Below are positions 15,994 through 24,590 of a stretch of 64,000 nucleotides of DNA, piece by piece. The notes beneath the pieces were generated by a model. The model made no database searches, was not told the DNA's origin, and saw only the letters and a list, made by a program, of their open reading frames with translations. The stretch is from contig DATGID010000004.1 in assembly GCA_035307385.1 (NCBI GenBank), forward strand, positions 24,380-88,379, read 5' to 3'. A program made the position numbers and the translations under genes. Each line of letters begins with the position of its first letter. Position 1 is the first letter of the stretch. The DNA is from DATBHW01 sp035307385. Lineage in GTDB: Bacteria; Chloroflexota; Ktedonobacteria; Ktedonobacterales; DATBGS01.

Positions 15994-18378
15994 CTAGAGT
16001 TGTGGAACGGCTTCCACAGCCTGCTTTTTCTGACCGGGCAACGGGCGACCCGGCAGCCACCAGTTCCAGCGGCCCAGCAGACGCATCGTCGCAGGCACCA
16101 GCAACGAGCGAATGATGGTGGCGTCCACCACCACCGCAACGGTCATGCCCAGCCCAATCTCCTTGGTGGCAAGCAGGGACGTGAAGGTGAACGCGCCGGT
16201 CACGATGACAAAGAGCAGCGCCGCGTTGGTAATCACGCCGCCCGTCTTTTCCAGCCCGCGCGCCACGGCCTGGCGATTGTCGGCGGTGCGCAGCCATTCT
16301 TCGCGGATGCGGCTGAGCAAGAAGACCTCATAGTCCATCGACAGGCCAAAGATCACGCAGAACAGCACAATCGGGATGGAGCTATCCAGGGAGCCGGTGG
16401 CCGTGAAGCCCAGCACGTTGGAGAAATTGCCCCACTGGAACACAAACACCAGCACCCCATAGGTCGCGCTGATGGAAAGCACATTCATCAGAATTGCCTT
16501 GAGCGGCAGCAGCAGCGAGCGGAACATGATGAGCAGCAAGACATAGGTGGAAAGCAGGATAAACAGGATGGCCCAGGGGAAATTGCCATAGACGGCATTG
16601 ACATAATCAGCATCGCTGGCCTGATCTCCGCCCACCAGCACGGTCAATCCCTGGGAGGCGGCCTGGTCTCCGGCGCGCAGTTGACTAATCAAGTCTTTGC
16701 CTGCCGTGCTGTCGAAGACCGTATCCGACTTCACGGTGATGAGCGTAATATCGTGCGCTGTTGTCGAGGCCACAAACTGCGCCAGACCGGCGTTCTCCTG
16801 ATACGTCCCGCTGGTATACAGCGCTGCAAGCTGCGCCTCGTTTTGCGCGGGCGCGCCTGGCTGAGCGGGCAAGCGGGTCAGGCTGGTAACGCCGGTGACA
16901 TGTGGCTGCGCGGCCAGCCACTGCGTCAGATGGTCGATCTTCGCCAGATTCGCGGCAGTCAGGATGCTGGAGCCATCGGGCGTTTGCACCGTAATCAAGA
17001 TGGGGTGCTCGCTGTTGGAGGGGAACTGCGCGTTCAATAGTTCCAGGCTCTGGCGCGCCTCCGAGCCTGCCGGAAGCGACGAGGCATCCAGCGTGCCGAT
17101 GTTCATCGAAAAGACCGGCCAGCCCATCGCCAGCAGCAGCACACTGACCACCACCACAATCAGGATGGGTCGGCGCATCACCGCCAGCGACCAACTGCGC
17201 CAGAAGCTGCGCCCCTCTGTGGCGTTCGCGCTGTCAGCCGCATTTGCTGATTTCACCCCAACGAAATGGCCCAGCACCGGCACGCGCACCGCGTTGACAA
17301 ATCTGGCTCCCACGCCAAGCAGCGCCGGAAGGAAGGTCAGCGCCGCCAGCACCGTGGCAGCCACCACCACCGCGCCGCCGATGCCGAAGGAGACCATAAA
17401 CGAGATGCGAATTAAGATCAAGGCCAGGAAGCCGATCATTACCGTCAGACCGCTGAAAAGAATCGCCTCGCCTGATGTTGCCACTGTCCAGGCAACGGCT
17501 TCGCGCGGCGAACGTCCCTGTGCCAGTTCATCGCGGAAGCGCCGCACCATGAACAGACTGTAATCGATGGAGATGCCCAGGCCAATGATGGAGGCTACGT
17601 TCAAGACAAACACGCTGGTTGGCGTATGCACCGCAATCAGATACACCAGCGCCAGGGCTACCGGCACGGCTACGACTGCCAGCAACAGCGGCGTCAGAGC
17701 GGCAATCAGCGAGCCAAAGACGATAATGAGTACCACCAGCGCGATGGGCAAGGCTACTAGTTCAGCTTGCTCGGTGTCCTGTTGGGTAATCTGCGAAAGC
17801 TCGCTATCGACCACGGCATCGCCGGTCAGATGAGGAGTTGCCGGGCCAGCAGGAAGCAGCGCGCGAAGATCATCCAGATGCTGGCGCACATAACTGGAAC
17901 CGGTGTCGAAATTGACGACCAGATAGGTCGTGCGCCCATCCTTGCCAACGCCGCCGGAGATGATGCCGCTCACATGCGGGAAGGCATGCGCTCGATTGAT
18001 AAAACTGTTCACTTCCTGCTGATAGGTGGCTGCGGTCACAGGCGTGGTCGATGATTGGAAGACTACTATAAGCTGCGTGGCAGGCTGATGCAGTTTGCTG
18101 ATGAGCAGATTGCTCACCTGGGCCGATTCGCTGTTGCTGTTTCCGCCGCCGCTGCCGGTCAGCACGTTGGCAACGTCCTTGGCAAAAGGAATGCTGATCG
18201 CCAGTGCAATCAGCCAGAGCGCAATAATAAACCAGCGGAATCTGTAGACGAAATCTCCATAGGCCAGGCCCACGCGATAGGCTTTGTGATGTCCCTGAAG
18301 CGCACCCTTTGTATGTGCAGCGGCCTCAACATCAGCCATACCAACGCCGACCCCCCGAGGCCGTTCTTGTAACTGCAT
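15994..18378 (-). CDS. MMPL/RND-family transporter 1
   Basis: Integral membrane exporter of 794 residues with the MMPL layout. One helix (about 48-68) is followed by an extracytoplasmic domain, five helices (about 205-370), another helix near 405, a second extracytoplasmic domain and five final helices (about 580-760). The loop motif GISIDYSLFMVRRFRDE and its counterpart GLSMDYEVFLLSRIREEW carry the acidic and Tyr residues typical of MMPL proton relay. Such proteins export lipids or hydrophobic compounds using the proton gradient. AGGGGATT precedes the ATG at 18378. It is separate from the DrrAB operon, with a hairpin between them. Confidence 0.9.
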   Translation of the reverse strand: MQLQERPRGVGVGMADVEAAAHTKGALQGHHKAYRVGLAYGDFVYRFRWFIIALWLIALAISIPFAKDVANVLTGSGGGNSNSESAQVSNLLISKLHQPATQLIVVFQSSTTPVTAATYQQEVNSFINRAHAFPHVSGIISGGVGKDGRTTYLVVNFDTGSSYVRQHLDDLRALLPAGPATPHLTGDAVVDSELSQITQQDTEQAELVALPIALVVLIIVFGSLIAALTPLLLAVVAVPVALALVYLIAVHTPTSVFVLNVASIIGLGISIDYSLFMVRRFRDELAQGRSPREAVAWTVATSGEAILFSGLTVMIGFLALILIRISFMVSFGIGGAVVVAATVLAALTFLPALLGVGARFVNAVRVPVLGHFVGVKSANAADSANATEGRSFWRSWSLAVMRRPILIVVVVSVLLLAMGWPVFSMNIGTLDASSLPAGSEARQSLELLNAQFPSNSEHPILITVQTPDGSSILTAANLAKIDHLTQWLAAQPHVTGVTSLTRLPAQPGAPAQNEAQLAALYTSGTYQENAGLAQFVASTTAHDITLITVKSDTVFDSTAGKDLISQLRAGDQAASQGLTVLVGGDQASDADYVNAVYGNFPWAILFILLSTYVLLLIMFRSLLLPLKAILMNVLSISATYGVLVFVFQWGNFSNVLGFTATGSLDSSIPIVLFCVIFGLSMDYEVFLLSRIREEWLRTADNRQAVARGLEKTGGVITNAALLFVIVTGAFTFTSLLATKEIGLGMTVAVVVDATIIRSLLVPATMRLLGRWNWWLPGRPLPGQKKQAVEAVPQL

Positions 18379-18511
18379 CCGAAATCCCCTTCCTCAAACT
18401 GCGTAGAAACCCTGGATATTTTGATATATGTAATCTCACAGGATTATACCCTGGAAGGTTTCATCCAGGGCATTATTTCAGGCAGAAGGGGAAGGATGGG
18501 CTATTGCTTTC

Positions 18512-18559
18512 GCAGAACGCGCCGCAGCCGCTCCGAAGAAGGGCTGCGGCGCGTTCTGC
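18512..18559 (-). terminator. 18-bp hairpin downstream of the DrrAB-type operon
   Basis: Arms 18512-18529 and 18542-18559 are perfectly complementary around a 12-nt loop. It is located just after the permease stop on the minus strand. No T run follows. Confidence 0.65.
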
Positions 18560-18564
18560 CTTGC

Positions 18565-19356
18565 CTAGCGGGCAGGTTCACGGTTGTAGACTGCTCGCGC
18601 CCAGAGGTAGCCAAGCAGCGCGAGGCCGACACACCAGCCGATGGCGAGGGCCACGCTGGTGCCGCTGATCGGCGTATTCAGCAGCAGCCCACGCACGGTG
18701 TCGATGACGGGCGTGAAGGGCTGATACTCGGCGAACCAGCGTATCCCGGCGGGCATCGAGTCCGTGCTGACAAACGCGCTGCTGGTAAACGCCAGCAGTT
18801 GGAAGTTGAGCGCAAGGCTATTGGCTCCCGCAGGCGTTTTACCCACCAGGCCGAACGCTACCCCCATCCATGTGACCGCCAGGGTGAGCAACGCGATGAG
18901 GCCAAGCGCCGCGAGCCAGGCGACCGGGTTCGCCGTGGGCCGGAAGCCCATGAGCGCCGCGACCCCCAGGACGAGGCAGATGGTAAGCATCGTTCGAATC
19001 AGGCTGCCGATCACCTGGCCGGTCAGCACCGAGACACGAGCAATTGCCATCGTGCGGAAGCGGGCGATGATGCCTTCGCTCATATCCATGCAGAGGTTGA
19101 GTGCGGTCGTTGCGCATCCGCTGCCCACGGTCATGATGATGATCCCAGGCGCGAGGTAGTTGATATAGGAGCCACCGTGCGCCGCGCCATCAAGACCAGC
19201 GCCGATCGCGCCACCGAAAAAGTAGTTGAACAGCACCAGCATGATGATCGGCACCAGCAGAGCACTCAGTGTCATCGAGAGGCGGCGCAGCGAATGAAGG
19301 AGATCGCGCCGCAGCATCGTCGCCGAATCGCGCAGGGTCAAGGAAAGCGTGCTCAT
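18565..19356 (-). CDS. ABC-2 type permease, DrrB-like
   Basis: Membrane subunit of a drug-export ABC transporter, 263 residues with six predicted helices (about 30-50, 65-90, 110-140, 145-170, 175-195 and 230-255). The segment GFRPTANPVAWLAALGL and the closing LGYLWARAVY are typical of DrrB/ABC-2 permeases. Its start overlaps the ATPase stop by four bases (ATGA), so the two are translationally coupled. The partner and the divergent MarR gene suggest export of a toxic hydrophobic compound. Confidence 0.88.
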   Translation of the reverse strand: MSTLSLTLRDSATMLRRDLLHSLRRLSMTLSALLVPIIMLVLFNYFFGGAIGAGLDGAAHGGSYINYLAPGIIIMTVGSGCATTALNLCMDMSEGIIARFRTMAIARVSVLTGQVIGSLIRTMLTICLVLGVAALMGFRPTANPVAWLAALGLIALLTLAVTWMGVAFGLVGKTPAGANSLALNFQLLAFTSSAFVSTDSMPAGIRWFAEYQPFTPVIDTVRGLLLNTPISGTSVALAIGWCVGLALLGYLWARAVYNREPAR

Positions 19357-20300
19357 TGGACACTACCTTTCTGTGTGTCAGGGTGGCCCGTCAGGGCAAA
19401 AAAGACATCATCGAGATCGGGGGTGTGGACCGTGACGCCAACGCCATCGCCCGCGATGGCTCCGTGGTCGAGTTGGTCGAGGACAGCCCTCAGCGATTGG
19501 GCGCTGCCATCGGTCGGAACCTGAAGGGTGAGCGCGTCGTCGTCGCGCGCTACCTCACCCAGCGCGCGGGCAGCCAATTCGAGCCTGTCAGGGTCGGCGA
19601 ATTGCAAGCGGATATGACCGCCAGGGATGCGCCGTTTCAGTTCGTCGGGCGTTCCCTCGGCTACCAGCTTTCCCCGATCAAGCACCGCGATGCGGTCGGC
19701 AAGCTGGTCCGCTTCTTCCAGATACTGCGTGGTGAGCAAGATCGTGACACCATCGGCCACGAGGTCACGGATGATCTCCCACATCGTGTGGCGGCTGCGT
19801 GGGTCCAGGCCGGTCGTCGGCTCATCGAGGAAGATGAGGCGTGGGCTGCCGACCAGCGTCATCGCGAGATCGAGCCGACGCCGCATGCCACCGGAGTACG
19901 TGGCTGGCCGCTGCCTGGCCGCATCCACCAGATCGAAACGGGCGAGCAGGTCGGCGGCGCGCTTCCGGCCTTCAGACCGGCTCAGGTGGTGCAGGTCCGC
20001 CATCAACAGCAGATTCTCTTCGCCGGTAAGCAAATCGTCCACCGCCGAAAACTGGCCGGTGACGCCAATGGCAGCGCGCACCGCATCAGGCTGCTGGGCC
20101 AGGTTATGACCGGCAACCCACACCTCGCCCGCATCAGCGCTGATGAGCGTGGAGAGGATTTGCACAGTCGTGGTCTTGCCAGCGCCGTTGGGGCCGAGCA
20201 AGGCGAAGATCGTTCCCTCCGCCACGTTCAAGTCGATGCCGTCCAGCACCACATGGTCGCCGAACGCTTTGCGCAAGCCGCGCGTTTGAATCATCGCCAT
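19353..20300 (-). CDS. ABC transporter ATP-binding protein, DrrA-like
   Basis: ATPase subunit of 315 residues. Walker A is GPNGAGKTT, the Q-loop lies in VTGQFSAVDDLLTG, the signature is YSGGMRRRLDLA (a DrrA-type variant of LSGGQ), Walker B is LIFLDEPTTGLDP, and a Q (TTQYLEEAD) stands where many have the H-loop His, as in other DrrA proteins. The C-terminal 90 residues match the DrrA tail (DLDDVFFALTG). The ATG at 20300 is spaced 11 nt from GGAAGG; a GTG at 20312 is possible. Expression is probably controlled by the MarR protein encoded divergently. Confidence 0.9.
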   Translation of the reverse strand: MAMIQTRGLRKAFGDHVVLDGIDLNVAEGTIFALLGPNGAGKTTTVQILSTLISADAGEVWVAGHNLAQQPDAVRAAIGVTGQFSAVDDLLTGEENLLLMADLHHLSRSEGRKRAADLLARFDLVDAARQRPATYSGGMRRRLDLAMTLVGSPRLIFLDEPTTGLDPRSRHTMWEIIRDLVADGVTILLTTQYLEEADQLADRIAVLDRGKLVAEGTPDELKRRIPGGHIRLQFADPDRLELAARALGEVARDDDALTLQVPTDGSAQSLRAVLDQLDHGAIAGDGVGVTVHTPDLDDVFFALTGHPDTQKGSVQ

Positions 20301-20335
20301 GATGCATAACACCTTCCTATGCTATAATGAATTCA

Positions 20336-20460
20336 CTTAGTAGCTCACCGAAACTTACGATAAATCTCCTTAGCAACTAAGACAAAAATAGTATATACTG
20401 AGCAAATGATATTGTCAAGTGTTTTAAGGGAATATTTTGAAAATTCCCTTAGCTACTAAG
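20336..20460. promoter_or_regulatory. Three CTTAG-NNN-CTAAG operators between drrAB and marR genes
   Basis: Sites are at 20336-20348 (right half degenerate, CTCAC), 20369-20381 (CTTAGCAACTAAG) and 20448-20460 (CTTAGCTACTAAG). The arms are 5 bp with a 3-nt centre, the size expected for a MarR dimer. They cover the divergent promoter region of the ABC exporter and the MarR fusion gene. Autoregulation and exporter repression are inferred. Confidence 0.7.
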
Positions 20461-20489
20461 TCAATTGCCTCATAGAAGGAGGGGCAGAA

Positions 20490-21593
20490 ATGTCAGGGAG
20501 TTCTCAGGAAACACGTGCGGAGGCGCGCGGAGCGCTTGCGCGGGAGCTGCGGCAGTTCCATGGGCTGGGCGCGTCCTTCTTCCGGGCGGCAGCGGCCAGG
20601 AGTGGGCTGACGGTGACAGACTTGCAGGTCATCGATATTTTGGACAGCGACGGCCCCATGACCGCCGGTCAGCTTGCCGAACTCACCGGCCTGACCACCG
20701 GCGCGATCACCGGAGTGCTCAACCGCCTGGAGGAAGCGGGGCAGGTGAGTCGGGAGCGCGACCCCAACGATGGCCGCAGGGTCATCGTCCAGCTTGCCCC
20801 AGGCAAGGAAGAAAAACCCGGAATCGGCCCCATGTTCACTTCCATGGGGAAAGCATGGGAGGAACTGGCCTCGCGCTACGATGATGAGCAGATTGCCTTC
20901 CTGCTGGAGTTTCTCAAGCGCAGCAACGCGCTGTCCCAGCAAGAAGTTGCCCGGCTGCGCGAAGCCCCTCAGGGCGAAGAGGGCACCTACTCGGCTCCGC
21001 TGGGCGATATTACGAGCGCGCGGCTGGTGGTGCCTGCCGGAATTTATGGACTGACCTTGCGCGCCGACAGCACAATAGACACGCTCTATCAGGCGCGCTT
21101 CGAGGGGACTGTGCCAGACGTAAAGACCAAAGATGGCGTGGTCACCATTCGCTATCCAAAGCGGCTGTGGATGCTGGGCGGGACGCACGGCGCAGCGGAG
21201 ATCGCGCTCAACATCGCCATCCCGTGGTGGATTGCCATTCAAGGTGGAGTATCAACGATCACTGCTGAACTGGGCGGTCTCAATCTTGCCGGGCTGGAGG
21301 TCAAAGGTGGGATGAGCATGATCCACCTGGAGCTTCCCGTGCCTTCGGGCATGGTTCCCATACACGTCAGCGGGGGCGCATCAGATATTATGGTTCGACG
21401 CCCGACAGGCGTCCCCGCGCGTGTCCACCTCAAGGGCTGGGTCTCCACCTTTGTTTTCGACGATCAAATGTTTGGCAATCTGGGCAATGACGTGCGCCTG
21501 CAAAGCCCTGATTACGAGGCCACTGCCCCGCACTACGACATCGAGGTCGCAAGCTCCGCCAGCATGGTCACCATCACCTCTGGCGAGCGCTAG
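20490..21593 (+). CDS. MarR-type regulator with C-terminal beta-solenoid (toastrack-like) domain
   Basis: A 367-residue protein, more than twice the usual MarR length of about 150. Residues 20-155 form a MarR winged helix (TAGQLAELTGLTTGAITGVLNRLEEAG, then wing DPNDGRR). Residues 165-367 form a beta-rich region of short repeats (GGVSTITAELGGL, GGMSMIHLELP, GGASDIMVRRP, VSTFVFDDQ). These resemble the DUF4097/LiaF-type toastrack fold found in envelope-stress proteins. No membrane helix is visible. GGAGGGG precedes the ATG. It is divergent from the DrrAB exporter with three operator-like palindromes between them. The beta domain may sense a ligand or partner (inference). Confidence 0.82.
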   Translation: MSGSSQETRAEARGALARELRQFHGLGASFFRAAAARSGLTVTDLQVIDILDSDGPMTAGQLAELTGLTTGAITGVLNRLEEAGQVSRERDPNDGRRVIVQLAPGKEEKPGIGPMFTSMGKAWEELASRYDDEQIAFLLEFLKRSNALSQQEVARLREAPQGEEGTYSAPLGDITSARLVVPAGIYGLTLRADSTIDTLYQARFEGTVPDVKTKDGVVTIRYPKRLWMLGGTHGAAEIALNIAIPWWIAIQGGVSTITAELGGLNLAGLEVKGGMSMIHLELPVPSGMVPIHVSGGASDIMVRRPTGVPARVHLKGWVSTFVFDDQMFGNLGNDVRLQSPDYEATAPHYDIEVASSASMVTITSGER

Positions 21594-21600
21594 AGATCGA

Positions 21601-21630
21601 TTGACAACAGCGCTGTCGGTCTGGTATACT
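21601..21630 (+). promoter_or_regulatory. Sigma-A type promoter of the valS leader
   Basis: TTGACA at 21601-21606 and TATACT at 21625-21630 with an 18-nt spacer. Transcription would start near 21637, at the beginning of the T-box leader. Confidence 0.8.
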
Positions 21631-21636
21631 GCCAAC

Positions 21637-21985
21637 ATATAACAGCATAAAAGGTCCATTCCGGGAAGAGTAGATTCCTGGCAGGCTGAGAGAGAAGAAG
21701 GGTCAGCGGCTGGAAGCCCTTCGCAGCGGCAGGTGTCGAACGTCGCCCGGAGACGATGCGGAAGAACGCCACGCGCCTGGGGTAGTGGCAAGTAGATCAC
21801 GCACGGGTTAGCCCGTTACAGCGAGGCCCTGATAAACTCGGCAGCAATTTCCGGCTTCCGGCCAATGCGCGCAGGCGAGCCGTCAGGGTAACGAGCGCGC
21901 CGGAGCGGCAACGCCCGGCGAACTGAGGTGGTACCGCGAAATGGTCAACCCTTTCGTCCTCATGGGGGATGAAAGGGTTTTTTAT
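21637..21985 (+). ncRNA. T-box leader upstream of valS
   Basis: A tRNA-sensing leader of about 350 nt. The T-box proper AGGTGGTACCGCG is at 21926-21938. It is followed by a terminator hairpin (about 21947-21979) and a run of six Ts (21978-21983). Upstream bases form several GC-rich stems consistent with stem I and stem III. A GTC (valine codon) near 21735-21745 is a candidate specifier, though which of two GTC triplets serves cannot be fixed by eye. Uncharged tRNA-Val should favour the antiterminator and allow valS transcription. Confidence 0.9.
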
Positions 21986-22004
21986 TGGAAAAAAGGAGCA
22001 ACCC

Positions 22005-24455
22005 ATGAGCCTGACCAGACGGTACGACCCGAACACGGCTGAGCCAGCCCTACGCGACCGCTGGCTGCGCGAAGGCACCTATCATTTCCAGCGCGAGAGC
22101 CAGCGCCCCGTCTACGCCATTGATACCCCACCGATTACAGCATCGGGCAACCTGCACCTCGGCCATGTCTACTCGTACAGTCATCCCGACTTTATGGCGC
22201 GGTTCTGGCGCATGAACGGCTACAACGTGTTTTATCCCATGGGCTACGACGACAATGGCCTGGCTACCGAGCGGCTGGTAGAAAAGCGCCTGGGCATCAC
22301 CGCGCAGCAGGTGGGGCGGGCGACCTTTATCGAGCAGTGCATGCAAATCAGCGAGGAGGCTGAGGAAAAGTATCAAGCGCTCTGGCAGCGTCTTGGCCTG
22401 TCGGCTGACTGGCGATATCGCTATCGCACCATCGACGAGCAGTCGCGCAAGACCTCGCAGTGGTCGTTCCTTGACCTCTACAAGAAGGGGCTGGCCTATC
22501 GCCGCGAAGCGCCAACCATCTGGTGCCCAGAATGCCGCACGGCCATTGCCCAGGCCGAACTGAACGACCTGGAACGCGAGAGCGAGTTTGTCACTCTGGC
22601 CTTTACCCTGGAACATGGCGCGACGCTGCCCATCGCCACCACGCGCCCCGAACTGCTGCCCGCCTGCGTGGCCGTGTTCGTGCATCCAGCGGATACGCGC
22701 TATGCCAGCCTGGTTGGCTCGCGGGTGCGCGTGCCGCTGCTGGGGTTCGATGTGCCGCTGCTGGCTGACCCGAAGGCCGACCCGGCCAAGGGGACGGGCG
22801 CGGTGATGTGCTGCACCTTTGGCGATGTGACCGACGTGGAATGGTGGTATCTCCACAAGCTGCCGCTCAAGATGATGATTGGGCGCGATGGACGCATGAC
22901 CGAGGCCGCAGGCGAGTTCGCCGGATTGCGCATCAAGGACGCGCGCCAGCGCATCATCGAATTGTTGGAGCAAGGCGGGTTCGTGCTGAAGCGCGAGCCG
23001 GTGGCACAATCCGTGCGCGTGCATGAACGCTGCGATACGCCGGTGGAATATCTGGTGGCGTCGCAGTGGTTCATTCGCGTGTTGGATTTCAAGCAGCAGT
23101 TGTTGGAGGCAGGCGAGCGCATTGAATGGCAGCCCGCGCACATGCGCGCGCGCTATCGCGAATGGGTGGAAAACCTTGGCTGGGACTGGTGCATCTCGCG
23201 CCAGCGCTACTTTGGTGTGCCCTTCCCGCTCTGGTATTGTCGCCAGTGTGGCGAGCCGCTGCTGGCTGATGAAGCGAACTTGCCTATCGACCCCACCGAG
23301 CAGCGCCCCCAACGCGCCTGCCAATGTGGCAGCACCGACTTTGCGCCTGAGGAGGATGTGATGGACACCTGGGCCGCTTCCTCCATGTCGCCGCAGATTG
23401 CGGGACGCTGGCTGGCTGAGCCTGAACTGTACAGGCAGGTGTGGCCGTTCGCACTTCGCCCCCAGGGCCATGAGATCATTCGTACCTGGACGTTCGATAC
23501 CATCGTGAAGTCCCTCCATCACTTTGGCGCGCTGCCCTGGAAGACCGTGGCGCTTTCTGGCTGGGGCCTGTCTGGAGCGGGCGGCGAGAAGATCAGCAAG
23601 AGTCGTGGGGGTGGTCCTATGGCCCCCCTTGAGATGATCGAACACCACTCGGCTGATGCCGTGCGCTATTGGGCGGCGTCCACAGGCTTTGGCAAAGACA
23701 CGATCATCAGCGAAGAGAAGATTAAGAACGGTGACAAGCTCATCACCAAGCTCTGGAATGTGGCCCGCTTCAGCGAGCGTTTTCTGGAGGGCTATCGACC
23801 GGCCCTGGATGGGATTGAACTGACTCCCACCGACCGATGGCTGCTGGCCCGCCTGGCGAGCCTGATTCTGCGCGTGACCGCGCTCTTTCGAGCCTACGAC
23901 TACGCTGCGGCCAAAAGCGAGATCGAAAGCTTCTTCTGGCGTGACCTGGCCGATAACTACCTGGAGATGTGCAAGGAGCGCCTGTACGGCGCGCCCGGCC
24001 CGGTGCGCGATGGCGCACGCTATACGCTCTTTTCGGCCCTGCTGAGCACTCTCAAGCTCTTTGCACCCTTTCTGCCCTACGTGACCGAGGAAATCTACCT
24101 TGGGCTTTTCGCGGAAAACGAAGGCCAGCCCTCGCTTCATCTCACACGCTGGCCCGAAGCCCAGCCATCCTGGGCCAGCGAGCAGGCCGAAGTGGTGGGC
24201 GAAATCTTGCTCGAAGTGGCTACAGCGGTGCGCCGCTATAAGAGCGAGGCCAATATCTCCCTTGGGGCAGTGCTGAGTAAGCTGCTGCTCATCACGCCGG
24301 ATGCAACGCTGGCTGCGCACCTCGAAGCGGCCCGCCTGGATATTCTGAGTGTGACACGCGCGAAAGAACTGAGCATCACCAGCGAGGGCACGCTGAACGG
24401 CGCGAGCGTGGTCTGGCAAAAAGAGGGGGCGCTTACTATCGGCCTGGAGCGATAG
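22005..24455 (+). CDS. valS: Valyl-tRNA synthetase, archaeal-like type
   Basis: Charges tRNA-Val. The product is 816 residues and shorter than the usual bacterial form of about 880-950 residues, because no C-terminal coiled coil is evident. HLGH is at 51-54 and KISKS at 529-533. An editing insert (about 190-370) includes ATTRPELLPACVAVFV. The stretch DDNGLATERLVEK resembles the archaeal and rickettsial ValRS group. The ATG at 22005 is preferred to an in-frame ATG at 21969, which lies inside the terminator; AAGGAG precedes 22005. It is controlled by the T-box leader. A second, bacterial-type valS may exist elsewhere. Confidence 0.93.
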   Translation: MSLTRRYDPNTAEPALRDRWLREGTYHFQRESQRPVYAIDTPPITASGNLHLGHVYSYSHPDFMARFWRMNGYNVFYPMGYDDNGLATERLVEKRLGITAQQVGRATFIEQCMQISEEAEEKYQALWQRLGLSADWRYRYRTIDEQSRKTSQWSFLDLYKKGLAYRREAPTIWCPECRTAIAQAELNDLERESEFVTLAFTLEHGATLPIATTRPELLPACVAVFVHPADTRYASLVGSRVRVPLLGFDVPLLADPKADPAKGTGAVMCCTFGDVTDVEWWYLHKLPLKMMIGRDGRMTEAAGEFAGLRIKDARQRIIELLEQGGFVLKREPVAQSVRVHERCDTPVEYLVASQWFIRVLDFKQQLLEAGERIEWQPAHMRARYREWVENLGWDWCISRQRYFGVPFPLWYCRQCGEPLLADEANLPIDPTEQRPQRACQCGSTDFAPEEDVMDTWAASSMSPQIAGRWLAEPELYRQVWPFALRPQGHEIIRTWTFDTIVKSLHHFGALPWKTVALSGWGLSGAGGEKISKSRGGGPMAPLEMIEHHSADAVRYWAASTGFGKDTIISEEKIKNGDKLITKLWNVARFSERFLEGYRPALDGIELTPTDRWLLARLASLILRVTALFRAYDYAAAKSEIESFFWRDLADNYLEMCKERLYGAPGPVRDGARYTLFSALLSTLKLFAPFLPYVTEEIYLGLFAENEGQPSLHLTRWPEAQPSWASEQAEVVGEILLEVATAVRRYKSEANISLGAVLSKLLLITPDATLAAHLEAARLDILSVTRAKELSITSEGTLNGASVVWQKEGALTIGLER

Positions 24456-24461
24456 CATCAG

Positions 24462-24495
24462 AGCAAAGGGCAAGGATAGCCCTTTGTGCTGTTTT
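24462..24495 (+). terminator. Terminator after valS
   Basis: AGCAAAGGGC pairs with GCCCTTTGTGCT (one bulge or mismatch) around a 7-nt loop, followed by GTTTTT. It starts seven bases after the valS stop. Confidence 0.85.
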
Positions 24496-24590
24496 TGCCA
24501 GAGCGGCCTATAATTTTAAATGGGGAAGTGAGGAAAGCGGGTTGAGGCTGGTTTGAGTCAGCCCGTGAGGGGGCAAAGGAGCAGAAAATT

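Noticed and set aside
21969..22004. Upstream valS start at 21969
   Set aside because: This ATG is inside the T-box terminator stem; the ATG at 22005 has AAGGAG and begins the conserved protein.
22050..24473. Very long minus-strand frame opposite valS
   Set aside because: It is the antisense shadow of a clear synthetase gene, lacks any recognisable domain, and is a known effect of high G+C codon bias.
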